Source: JAGLTA01 sp023142625
Lineage (GTDB): Bacteria; Patescibacteriota; Patescibacteriia; JAACEG01
Direction of reading: 5' to 3'
Assembly: GCA_030641665.1 (NCBI GenBank)
Contig: DAOWHA010000043.1
Location: 1 to 20,736, forward strand
Length of the DNA: 20,736 nucleotides
Shown piece after piece: positions 6,418 to 14,500 of this stretch (its first letter is position 1; each line of letters starts with the position of its first letter). Both the position numbers and the translations under genes were made by a program. The notes under the pieces were generated by a model, which saw only the letters and a list, made by a program, of their open reading frames with translations, ran no database searches and had not been told where the DNA came from.

Positions 6418-6470
6418 GTTTCCTACAGGAAACAAATTTGCCTATATTTTGTTTCCTATGGGAAACAAAA
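6418..6470. repeat. Two tandem palindromes in the secD-secF gap
   Basis: The core GTTTCC-TAYR-GGAAAC appears twice: at 6418-6433 (centre TACA) and at 6453-6466 extended to 10-bp arms at 6447-6470 (TTTTGTTTCC / GGAAACAAAA, centre TATG). The copies are about 32 bases centre to centre, roughly three helical turns. They could bind a dimeric protein cooperatively or form two small hairpins between the secD and secF coding regions. No poly-T follows either on the minus strand. Confidence 0.6.
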
Positions 6471-6505
6471 TCATATAACATAAAATTGTCAAATTAAAAA
6501 ATTTC

Positions 6506-8224
6506 CTACTCTCTGCTAAACGCTTTTAGCAGCAATTTTGTTATTACTACGGCGCAAAACATGCTTATTAAAATACCTATTCCCAGAGTTATCGCAAAAC
6601 CCTTAACCATGCTTGTTGAAAACCAAATTAAAATCAGGCATGTAAGCAAAGTTGAAATATTTCCGTCGCGGATAGACGGCCACGCGCGCTTTAATCCGTC
6701 TTCTATCAGCTGCAGACCTCTTTTGCCATTTTGTTTTTCTTCTTTCATTCTTTCAAAAATTAAAACATTGGCGTCAACCGCCATACCGATTGATAAAACC
6801 AGCCCTGCTAGCCCTGCTAAAGTTATCGTTATGCTTAAAAGTTTAAACGCGGCGGCGATAATAACGCCGTAAATTATTAAACTAATCACAGACGCAACGC
6901 CTTTAAACCTATACACAACCAGCATAAACAGAATAATAGCCAAAAGTCCGATAATGCCTGCTTTTAAACTTTTTTCCAAAGACAATTTTCCTAATGACGC
7001 GCCGACTGTATTTTGGCTAATCAGAGTTATCGGCACTGGAAGCGCTCCTGCGTTCAGCCTTTGTGAAAGCTGTTTGGCTTCATTAATGTCAAAACTGCCC
7101 GTGATCACCGCTCTGCCGTCGCGAATCGGCTCATTCACGGTAGGGATGCTAATCGGAGTTCCGTCTAAAAAAATAGCGACTTTCTTGCCGACATTTCTTT
7201 CTGTAATCTCAGCAAACAACTTTTTTCCCTCGCTGTCAAACGACAAGCTTACGCTCGGCTCGTTTGTTGACGGATCAAATTCAACCATGCTTTTTTCCAG
7301 CTGCTGTCCGGACAATCCTGTATTTACCCATTGCTCAACTGGCGGAACAAAATCAATTTCCGACTTTGTCCTAATTAAAATATGCGCTGATCTTACTTCT
7401 GTATTATCTGTTCCGTCTGGCTGAATTCCTCCGCGCATTTCTTCTTTTTTAATAATATGATATCCAAAAACTGTTTTAATCGGCTCTTCTGTTGTTTCTC
7501 CAATTTGCAAATCTTCAAAAATCGCTTTTTCAAATTCAGGCACCATCATTCCGCGCTTGGCAAAACCGAGTTCTCCGCCATTCTGTCCGCTTCCGGGATC
7601 TTCGGAAAATTCTTTTGCCAATTCAGAAAAATCTTTTTCGTTGTCAAGGCGGCTGATTATATCTTCGGCTTTTTCTAACGCTAATCGGTTGAATTCCTTC
7701 ATCTCTTTCTGCTCTTCTTCTGTTAATTCGCGAGGCGGCTCCGTATTCTCTTCTTTAAATTCTAAAATCGGGGTCTCTCCGATCATAGCGACTGCTTGAT
7801 TAACATCCTTGACGCCCGCCAACTCTACAATCAGACGCCAATTTCCGCCTGAACGGTTAGTCTGTATAATCGGCTCTGCTATTCCAAAAGCGTTTACGCG
7901 CCGCTCAATCACATCGCGCGCGCCTTCCAGCGCAAGCCCTTTTTCCTTGTCTAAATCAGCGACTGCCGCGACATCCGCTTCGTAGACCAAATGCGTCCCT
8001 CCCTGAAGATCAAGCCCTAAATGAAACGGCTTGCTTGCAATTTCGCTGATATTCAAACTGAATTTAGAATTTATCTTTTTAATAATTCCGTTGCAGTAAT
8101 CAGGCGACGCATATCCGCCGATCGCGGCTGCTAAAACAATAATACAAAAAACGGCCCAGCGATATTTGCTCTTTGGACTTTTTTCTTTGCGATATATTAA
8201 ATTCGTAAAAAAATTTTTAAACAT
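6506..8224 (-). CDS. secD: Protein translocase subunit SecD with inserted parvulin-type PPIase domain
   Basis: The 572-residue protein has TM1 (about 22-39), the SecD block FHLGLDLQGGTHLVYEAD (67-84) and ERRVNAFGIAEP (107-118). The usual P1 continuation is NTGLSGQQLEKSMVEFDPST (301-320) up to ITGSF. The five-TM C-terminal domain contains GMAVDANVLIFERMKEE (480-496). Between IGETPILEF (148-156) and residue 300 lies an extra domain reading DFSELAKEFSEDPGSGQNGG (199-217), then VPEFEKAIF and VFGYHIIKKEE (252-262), a clear PpiC/parvulin rotamase. Its usual first strand, HILIRTKSE, comes last (281-289), so the domain looks circularly permuted. It faces the extracytoplasmic side, where it could assist folding of emerging proteins. 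No Shine-Dalgarno is present. The gene heads the secD-secF run. Confidence 0.96.
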   Translation of the reverse strand: MFKNFFTNLIYRKEKSPKSKYRWAVFCIIVLAAAIGGYASPDYCNGIIKKINSKFSLNISEIASKPFHLGLDLQGGTHLVYEADVAAVADLDKEKGLALEGARDVIERRVNAFGIAEPIIQTNRSGGNWRLIVELAGVKDVNQAVAMIGETPILEFKEENTEPPRELTEEEQKEMKEFNRLALEKAEDIISRLDNEKDFSELAKEFSEDPGSGQNGGELGFAKRGMMVPEFEKAIFEDLQIGETTEEPIKTVFGYHIIKKEEMRGGIQPDGTDNTEVRSAHILIRTKSEIDFVPPVEQWVNTGLSGQQLEKSMVEFDPSTNEPSVSLSFDSEGKKLFAEITERNVGKKVAIFLDGTPISIPTVNEPIRDGRAVITGSFDINEAKQLSQRLNAGALPVPITLISQNTVGASLGKLSLEKSLKAGIIGLLAIILFMLVVYRFKGVASVISLIIYGVIIAAAFKLLSITITLAGLAGLVLSIGMAVDANVLIFERMKEEKQNGKRGLQLIEDGLKRAWPSIRDGNISTLLTCLILIWFSTSMVKGFAITLGIGILISMFCAVVITKLLLKAFSRE

Positions 8225-8312
8225 AATAGATAGTTAAAAGTCTGTAAAATTTATAAAGTTATAAAATCAAAAGTTTTTTAATTCTGTTTTTTATTTTAAT
8301 CATCTTATTCTT

Positions 8313-8341
8313 ATTCTTGCCTATAAACTTAACTTTGTCAA
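8313..8341 (-). promoter_or_regulatory. Candidate promoter of secD
   Basis: A perfect -35 TTGACA (8341-8336) is followed after 17 bases by AAGAAT (8318-8313), four of six matches to the -10 consensus. It lies in the 127-base gap after dinD and about 90 bases before the secD start. The weak -10 keeps confidence modest. Confidence 0.35.
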
Positions 8342-8351
8342 ATTTTAGTAA

Positions 8352-9188
8352 TTATCTTAATTTTTTCCTGCTCTGCTTTTTATTCTTTATCATCTTAATG
8401 CTTTTTGCTTTAATTTTTTTAATATGCTGTTCTGGCTTTAGATTTTCTGGCATAGTGCCGCCGATTTCTTTAATAGTATTTCTAACTTTCTGCCCTACAT
8501 CAAAATGGGTTGTATTAGCTTTTTCTTCTCCTGTAATTTTTTCTTTAACAATTTTTTCATCGGTCTGCGTAATTCGGAATAGATTAGCCGCTAATTCAGT
8601 TGAGCCAGCCCTGTCTAAAATATTATCTTTTCCAATTCCTTTTTTTGTTTTTATATCTTCTGATATTAACCCGTATAATCCTAAGTATCCATAGTTATTA
8701 AATTTGCCAAAATTATTTACGCCCGCTTTTTGCGCGGTTTTAAACAATTTTTTATTATGGTCTTTGACTTCTTTCCTTGTAAATAATCTTTTTTTATCTT
8801 GATCCATTTGCTGAAATATTTCCTGCTTTCTAGTCTGTATAGCAAAATATGTCTGTGCCATAGCAATTTCCTGTTTTCTCGTATCGCCATTTTGGGCGAT
8901 TAAGTAGCAAGCGTATCTTGAAAGGCGATAATCTTCAACTTTTCTTTGGCTTCCAGAACCTAAATTAACCATTTTTCCGACATCGGAAAAATGGTCATCT
9001 ATCTCTTGGTCACTATTCTTGCAAGCATCTTTAGCTTTGTCTATAATTTTTTTAAAATTTTTCCATTTATTGTATCCCAAAAGAGGCATAAGTTCCCGCG
9101 CTTCCCAATATTCCACGCCCTGCTTATTTATTTTCTTAATGCCCTCAAAATCTTTATTCGGTCCTAATAATGTTATTTCTTTCGCCAT
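8352..9188 (-). CDS. dinD: DinD-family protein (DNA damage-inducible protein D)
   Basis: The 278-residue protein matches the DinD family along its length: GVEYWEARELMPLLGYNKW (24-42), then a KIIDKAKDACKNS helix, DDHFSDVGKMVNLGSGSQRK, and the diagnostic DYRLSRYACYLIAQNGDTRK followed by AMAQTYFAIQTRKQE. In E. coli DinD is an SOS-induced protein that inhibits RecA-mediated strand exchange; whether this homologue does the same is unknown. The C-terminus is strongly basic (KKIKAKSIKMIKNKKQSRKK). The first part is related in layout to BRO/antirepressor domains, which recur at the left edge of the window. I see no LexA-type palindrome in the upstream region. The ATG at 9188 has no Shine-Dalgarno, but a good promoter lies 34-62 bases upstream. 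Confidence 0.88.
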   Translation of the reverse strand: MAKEITLLGPNKDFEGIKKINKQGVEYWEARELMPLLGYNKWKNFKKIIDKAKDACKNSDQEIDDHFSDVGKMVNLGSGSQRKVEDYRLSRYACYLIAQNGDTRKQEIAMAQTYFAIQTRKQEIFQQMDQDKKRLFTRKEVKDHNKKLFKTAQKAGVNNFGKFNNYGYLGLYGLISEDIKTKKGIGKDNILDRAGSTELAANLFRITQTDEKIVKEKITGEEKANTTHFDVGQKVRNTIKEIGGTMPENLKPEQHIKKIKAKSIKMIKNKKQSRKKLR

Positions 9189-9221
9189 AGTTTTATTATT
9201 CTAAAATTTGTTTTTTGTTGC

Positions 9222-9250
9222 TTTATATTTATACCTCCACATCGTCACAA
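9222..9250 (-). promoter_or_regulatory. Promoter of dinD
   Basis: TTGTGA (9250-9245) and TATAAA (9227-9222) are spaced by 17 bases and match four and five of six consensus positions. The transcript would start about 30 bases before the ATG. The half-site TGTGA is repeated 13 bases upstream, and CATC/GATG flank the pair, but there is no recognisable LexA box. Confidence 0.45.
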
Positions 9251-9367
9251 TTTTTTCACAGATGACTGCGACTATTTTATCTATATTCGCCACAATTTCT
9301 TTTAGTATGCTGCAACGAACCAAAAAAATTTCTTTTTAAAAAAATTTCATTATTGCGTATAATATTT

Positions 9368-9423
9368 ATGAATATGCTAAATTTTTCTGTATCGTAGAGA
9401 AAGAAAAATTTAAATGAATATGC
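9368..9423. repeat. Hairpin bracketed by a 10-bp direct repeat
   Basis: ATGAATATGC occurs at 9368-9377 and again at 9414-9423. Between them, TAAATTTTTCT (9378-9388) is inverted as AGAAAAATTTA (9402-9412) around a 13-base loop. The unit lies in the 269-base gap between the unknown membrane protein and dinD, which otherwise holds only the dinD promoter and a plus-strand TATAAT at 9358-9363. A direct repeat around an inverted repeat resembles a tiny insertion with target duplication, but chance in AT-rich DNA is possible. Confidence 0.45.
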
Positions 9424-9457
9424 GGTTCACAAATTAAATAAAATTATTTTTTTAATA

Positions 9458-9964
9458 TTATTTTTTATCTTTCTTTGGGAATAGTGTATCTAAAGTAATA
9501 AAATAAAATATTTTTCTGATAACCTCAAAAACTAAAGCGGTTATTGCAATAATAAGAATTGACCAAAATATCGCATGTCCATAGGTAATCACATTTACTT
9601 TCTTTAATTTTGCATTAAAGATATTTGAACCTGTATCAAGTAGTACTTGGGTTGACGATTTTAATAAACCACAACCTTCTGTTGCGACTGTCATTACGCT
9701 CCAATCATTTGGAGCCTGACTTGAACGCCAATTTTCAGGATCAGGTACTTCGGCATACCGATTAACAAAAATATTTTTGTCTTGATATGCAAAAAAAGTT
9801 TCCTTATTCCCAAAATGGCACTTTACTTCAAAATCAGTCTGATGATTACCTACTGAATCAAAATTACTATAAACAGTTATTAAAGAAATCAACAAAAAGA
9901 AACCAATGTAAATTACAATTAATAATCTATAATACCATTTAGATCTTAATGTAGCTTTAGTCAT
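9458..9964 (-). CDS. Hypothetical membrane protein with two TM segments
   Basis: I do not recognise this 168-residue protein. It has a basic N-terminus (MTKATLRSKWYYR), a TM segment at about 13-31 (LLIVIYIGFFLLISLITVY), and an extracytoplasmic region of about 95 residues. That region contains two cysteines (VKCHFG and EGCGLL) that could form a disulphide, and a DPENWRSSQAPNDWSVM segment. A second TM segment follows (about 130-149, FWSILIIAITALVFEVI), then a short basic tail (PKKDKK). The topology is thus in-out-in. Its start codon lies only 4 bases from the edge of the MITE-like inverted-repeat unit, so its promoter is probably inside that unit. No neighbour suggests a function, and it may be accessory. 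Confidence 0.7.
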   Translation of the reverse strand: MTKATLRSKWYYRLLIVIYIGFFLLISLITVYSNFDSVGNHQTDFEVKCHFGNKETFFAYQDKNIFVNRYAEVPDPENWRSSQAPNDWSVMTVATEGCGLLKSSTQVLLDTGSNIFNAKLKKVNVITYGHAIFWSILIIAITALVFEVIRKIFYFITLDTLFPKKDKK

Positions 9965-9968
9965 ACAT

Positions 9969-10149
9969 TAGATTAACACAAGCAATTAACTTTTATAAAT
10001 CAGCACTCTAAAATTAAATAGGCTTAGGCATCGTTGCGATAACTTTATTTCGTTTTTTATAAGAATAAATGATAAGTTTGATAAAAATAATATTTTTTTC
10101 GCAATAAAACGATTATAGAGCCTAAATGCTAATTACTTGTGTTAGTCTA
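9969..10149. mobile_element. MITE-like unit with terminal inverted repeats
   Basis: TAGATTAACACAAGCAATTA at 9969-9988 is matched in inverted orientation by TAATTACTTGTGTTAGTCTA at 10130-10149 (18 of 20 positions). The ends carry TA on both sides, as for elements of the IS630/Tc1-mariner type, which duplicate TA. Just inside, TTAGGC, ATCGTT and TTGCGA-like strings also occur inverted, with gaps. The unit is about 181 bp, AT-rich and non-coding. It fills almost the whole gap between the SPFH gene and the unknown membrane protein. It could alternatively be a long structured RNA. No transposase is present in the window. Confidence 0.45.
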
Positions 10150-10192
10150 TTTAGTTTAATTATAAGTTTAAAAATCATTTTGTTTAAAATTT

Positions 10193-10762
10193 TTAACCTT
10201 TCATCGCCTTGATTTCGCTTAATAGGATATTTTCGACTAGAATTCCGCGCTGATAAAAAATGCGTTCCAGTTCCTGCTTTAATTGCGTTTCAACCTCGTC
10301 GCGCATAAAAGATATAATGTCCCTTAAATCATATTTGGAAGAAATTAAACGGACACGGCTTCTCACGGTCGGGCGGATAATTTTTTCAACAAACTCCTCC
10401 CCGATATTCTGCCAGATATGCGGGATTTGATCGACATCAAGCCGAAGCAGTATTGTCCCCTCAATCAATGCCGTTTTGCCGTCCTTTGACACAATTTTAA
10501 TAGGCTCGTCGCCCATTAATTTTATTTTTCTAATATCAAAAGTGCCGCTAATATTGTATTCTAAAGTCTGCGTGTTAAAAAGTTTCGCTTTCTGCCAAAA
10601 AGGAACTTTCAGGTGCAGTCCAGGTCTTAATACTTTTTTTAAAACCCCCCGTCCTAAATCATATACGCAAGCGACATACCCTGGCGGAACCTTGATAAAA
10701 AACCCTTTTAAGACATCCTCCATTACAAAGGAATACATCATTTTGTCTATTTGTTCAGACAT
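10193..10762 (-). CDS. SPFH/band-7 (prohibitin-stomatin) domain protein
   Basis: Starting at the ATG at 10762 gives 189 residues; an upstream in-frame TTG at 10786 is less likely. The body is an SPFH domain: IKVPPGYVACVYDLGRGVLK, RPGLHLKVPFWQKAKLFNTQ, the SKDGKTALIEGTILLRLD strand pair, then IRPTVRSRVRLISSKYDLRD and a helical end, TQLKQELERIFYQRGILVEN, closing with LLSEIKAMKG. Family members form membrane-associated rings or scaffolds. Most have an N-terminal membrane segment and a long C-terminal coiled coil; here neither is obvious, so it is a minimal version. It follows yidC after a gap with a conserved hairpin, which suggests a membrane-quality or insertion context (inference). Confidence 0.85.
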   Translation of the reverse strand: MSEQIDKMMYSFVMEDVLKGFFIKVPPGYVACVYDLGRGVLKKVLRPGLHLKVPFWQKAKLFNTQTLEYNISGTFDIRKIKLMGDEPIKIVSKDGKTALIEGTILLRLDVDQIPHIWQNIGEEFVEKIIRPTVRSRVRLISSKYDLRDIISFMRDEVETQLKQELERIFYQRGILVENILLSEIKAMKG

Positions 10763-10800
10763 AAAATATAATAATTTAAAAATCAAAATACAAAAACTCT

Positions 10801-10841
10801 GTCACAATGAATTCCATCCCATGGCTGGAATTTATTGTGAC
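10801..10841 (-). repeat. 16-bp stem-loop between yidC and the SPFH gene (hairpin family, copy 2)
   Basis: GTCACAATGAATTCCA (10801-10816) pairs with TGGAATTTATTGTGAC (10826-10841), one G-U, around a 9-base loop. On the minus strand the left arm, ACTTGTCACAATAAATTCC, closely follows the left arm of the hairpin at 4756-4802 (ACTTGTC...CAATAAATT). Both copies start within a few bases of the stop codon of a membrane-protein gene. There is no U tract. Confidence 0.65.
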
Positions 10842-10845
10842 AAGT

Positions 10846-11547
10846 TTATTTCGCATCTTTAAACTTTAACGCTTTGATAAATAATCTTAATATTATTGAT
10901 ACAATAATGGTAAAAAAAATAGATGTCAAGATAAAAATTGATTTTACGGACGGCAAAACAGCTAAAATCGCAAAAGCGCTTAACGGAAATAAAAAACTAA
11001 AAGCAACATCGGATTTGGTTAAAATATTTTTTATTCTCCTCTGTGTTAAAAAAATTTCTAAAAACAGAATAATGCCGACCAATACGGCTAAATATAAATT
11101 TCGCTCTCCTAAATTAATACCTAAAAAACTCAGATTAATAAAATCTGGCTTGATAATATTCAGATACAGATCGTCCAGTTTATTATTAATTCCTCCTAAA
11201 AAAACTTGGTAAAGCGCCACTAAAACTATACCCTGAACAGCCAGCATTATCGCCTTCGCCCACGGCCTGATCTTATACTTTTTCATTACCCGCCTTATCT
11301 CCTCTTTTGCCTTTTCCTGATCATATTGATAATCTTTATTAATAACGGCAACTTCTTGATTTAAAAACTCATAGCGAATTTTATTCCGCTGGGCAAAAAA
11401 CGAAAAAGGCAATAGGAAAATCCTTAAAATAACGGTTAAATAAATAACCGCTAATCCTAAACTGTAAATATCATTATGCTGATAAAGTATAATCAATAAA
11501 TTAAACAGCGGCTGATATAAAAAACTGTGCCAAATATCTAAAAACAT
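10846..11547 (-). CDS. yidC: YidC/Oxa1-type membrane protein insertase
   Basis: The 233-residue protein has the compact YidC layout without the large periplasmic domain of proteobacteria. Its start, MFLDIWHSFLYQPLFNLLII, is the usual first segment. LGLAVIYLTVILRIFLLPFS (about 31-50) carries the conserved hydrophilic-groove arginine (R42). A charged cytoplasmic hairpin follows (about 53-95, QEKAKEEIRRVMKKYKI), then ALYQVFLGGI and three further TM segments to residue about 225, ending in a short basic tail. It inserts membrane proteins alone or with SecYEG. The sequence is divergent from model YidC proteins (the cytoplasmic loop lacks the usual long charged pattern), so the call rests on layout plus motifs. 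It starts 15 bases after the giant gene. Confidence 0.82.
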   Translation of the reverse strand: MFLDIWHSFLYQPLFNLLIILYQHNDIYSLGLAVIYLTVILRIFLLPFSFFAQRNKIRYEFLNQEVAVINKDYQYDQEKAKEEIRRVMKKYKIRPWAKAIMLAVQGIVLVALYQVFLGGINNKLDDLYLNIIKPDFINLSFLGINLGERNLYLAVLVGIILFLEIFLTQRRIKNILTKSDVAFSFLFPLSAFAILAVLPSVKSIFILTSIFFTIIVSIILRLFIKALKFKDAK

Positions 11548-11562
11548 AAATTCTGTAAATTA

Positions 11563-14500
11563 TTAAAACCCTACTTCTTTCCATTCTGGCAATGCCGGAC
11601 ACGGCTGAATTTTTAATTGATTAGAATCGGTAGTTTCTAGTCCAACTTCCAGCGGCTCAACTTCCAGAATATAATAATATGTTCCGCCTGGAGTAAAGCC
11701 GTCCGAATTAATTTCTCTATAATAATATCTCTTATTAGTTAAATTATAACATTTAAGCTGGCTTCCGCTTCCGTCGCAGAAAAAACTCGCGTCGCAATCC
11801 GTATGGCAGCAATTATCAGCATCAGCGCAAAACAGATTATTATCACTATCGCAATTTCCAGCGCCTGCTCCATCGCTTATAGTAGAAAAACCGCCGCATC
11901 CTCCGTCCGCGCTATAATCAACACAGCGGCAGGCAGACAAAGTTTCTTCTAATGTTTCTTTCGGCGATGTTTTTATTCCGCTGTAAACTTCATAAGCGGT
12001 AGCGTTTTCTTTAAATAAATAATTTTCGCTTCGTTTCCACTTTAAAGATATTTTTTCACAACTTAACAGATCTTTTTGCAAAACAGACGGACCAGGCGGA
12101 CATTTTGGAGTTTGAACCGTAATAAATGATGTAGTCGCGCTGCCAGCCGGATTCCATGATACTATTTTCCAGCAATAATCATTCTCTTCATTTAATCCTA
12201 AGGAGTCAGTATAACTTCTTGCGACATTTTGGTTAGAAGGCGATAAATTGCCGCTAATATTGATATAATTTACGCATCCAGCATCATCTGCGCGATAGGC
12301 TTGAAAATAAAATTCTCCCGCGCTTTCATCTGAGCCGTCTCCTATATAACCGATATCAGTTCCATCTGTCCATGTCAAGGTTACATCCTCGCAATTTATA
12401 GCTCCAAAACCAAAATTTTGAGCCGCCATAGGCGTATTGCCGCAAATTTTAACAGTATCTCCTATTAAATCAGTAGAAGTGCTAACACCGCCCCAGCCAA
12501 CCGACTTAACATCATAAAAACAGTCTTCTCCGATATATTCTTCTGATAAATGAGCGATATAAGTTATGCTGCTTGTTGTATAAATTATGTCGGAATTATC
12601 AGGATCGTAATTGTTATAGCCAACCTCATCAATAGTGCTGTCATAATCATAACCATCGCCACAATCTTTCCAAATTATATATTGAAAAGTATTGGCTGTC
12701 CTGTCCCAATCCAACACCATAGAAGCCCCGTCAATAAAACTAATAATGCAATTATTGCTGTCGCAATCAGCATTTTCATTGCACGCCTCACCGTCGTTTG
12801 CTCCTCCGTCGCAATACCCGTAACAATCCGTCGCGACTAAAAAATTTCCAGGAATTTCAGGAACTGCCCCACAATCAGGCGCAGTAATTTCATTAAGATC
12901 AGATTCGTTAAATCCGCCAGACCCAATGCCGATTAAATAATATTTATATTGAACATTAGCCACTATATCCGAATCAACTCCTTTAGAATCCGTTCCAATA
13001 TAATTATAGGAATTAAAACTGTCTTGACTATCTAAAATGTCAAGAACATTCAATCTAGTTCCTTGATCGGTTCTCCAAATTTCATAATAATCAGTATTAT
13101 TGTCTTCAGGCTGCCTGTTCCATTTAATTTCTATATACGGCTCTCTCGGTGAACTATTATCGCATTCGCCAGTAATAGAGCTTATAATCGGTTTTAACGG
13201 TGTGTTATAACAAACAACAGGCGTTGTTGTTGAAACAGTATCTGAAATATTATAACTGCCATTATTACCTCGAGATATAACATAATAATTATAAATTGTG
13301 TCTAATGACACTATTGTGTCAGTATGATTATAGGTCAAAGAATCGTCGTCGGTTATATTAAATATAAATCCTTTATTTATTTCATATAAATCATAAGAAT
13401 TAGCATCATCAGAATCGCTCCATATTATCTTAATTTCCGGCTGATCTTCATTGCAGTTCGGAATCGGCTCTTCTAAAGTAGGCTTTGTCGGAGCGTCGCA
13501 ATTTGGAATTCCTAAACTTATCGGGTTTGAGTCAACGCCGCTAAAAATCGGATTTTTCGGATTTGACCTTAAAATAAAAGAATAGGTATTGCCTTCAAAA
13601 AATTCGCCTAATATTTTTTCAAAATCAATATATTCTTTCTCGTCGCTTAAAATATAATTCTCGGCTGTTGTTGAAGTTGAACTTCCGTCAATTAAAACTT
13701 CATAATCGCTTACACTGTCAGGAAAAAAATCATACCATTTTAAATTAGCAAAAGCGTCTATTCCGCCAAAACCGTCCGGCTCGCAGCGCGCTTCGCTCTC
13801 TATTAAAACCGCGGCAAACGGATTGCAAGCGCTATTTGGGTCATTAAAAAATATATTGCCGCTTGTTCCTTGGGCGCATCCGCCTAAATTACAAGCTTTA
13901 ATATAATAATCAAAACTGTTTCCTAAATAAACCCCTGTTGCTGCGTTAATAATATTATAGTCTTTATAAGAATTAGTTGTAGGCGATAAATAATTCAATT
14001 CTCCTTTTTGATAATTAGCTAAAATTTCCGAACCGCTTAAACCGCGATTTAAAATTCTTACTTCGTCAATAAGACCTTTAAAATAACTAAAAGAAAAATT
14101 CACATAAAATTTGCCTAAAACAAGACCTAAATCAGAACTTCCTATAGTGCCAGTGCTTGTATTGGCTTGTTTTATTCCATCTACATAAAGATAATTTACT
14201 CCATTTCTGCGAACTACGACAACATGATGCCAATTTTCATCTGTATAACTCACATCAGAATAGATTAGACTATATGAACCACTAGAACTATCCATAAGAT
14301 AAAAAGCGAACTTATTATTCCAAGCTTTAAGCAATCCATATCCATTATATGGACTATATCTTAATTTACTTACAATACCCTGCCAAGTTCCGTTCGCGGT
14401 TGATTTTACCCAAACTTCAACAGTTACTTCATTAGTAATATCTAAACTATCAGAAACAGGAACCTCTACATAATCATTAACTCCATCAAAACTCAAAGCG

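Noticed and set aside
6464..6492. TTGACA at 6492-6487 as a secF promoter
   Set aside because: No acceptable -10 box lies 15-19 bases downstream on the minus strand (TTTGTT at 17). It is only mentioned with the palindromes.
6954..7424. Long plus-strand open frame opposite secD
   Set aside because: It is antisense to conserved SecD coding sequence and shows no family resemblance. The plus-strand frames over secD, dinD, yidC, gltX and the giant gene are likewise shadows.
9189..9300. LexA/SOS box upstream of dinD
   Set aside because: Neither CTGT-N8-ACAG nor GAAC-N4-GTTC type palindromes are visible. Only loosely repeated TGTGA strings occur near the promoter.
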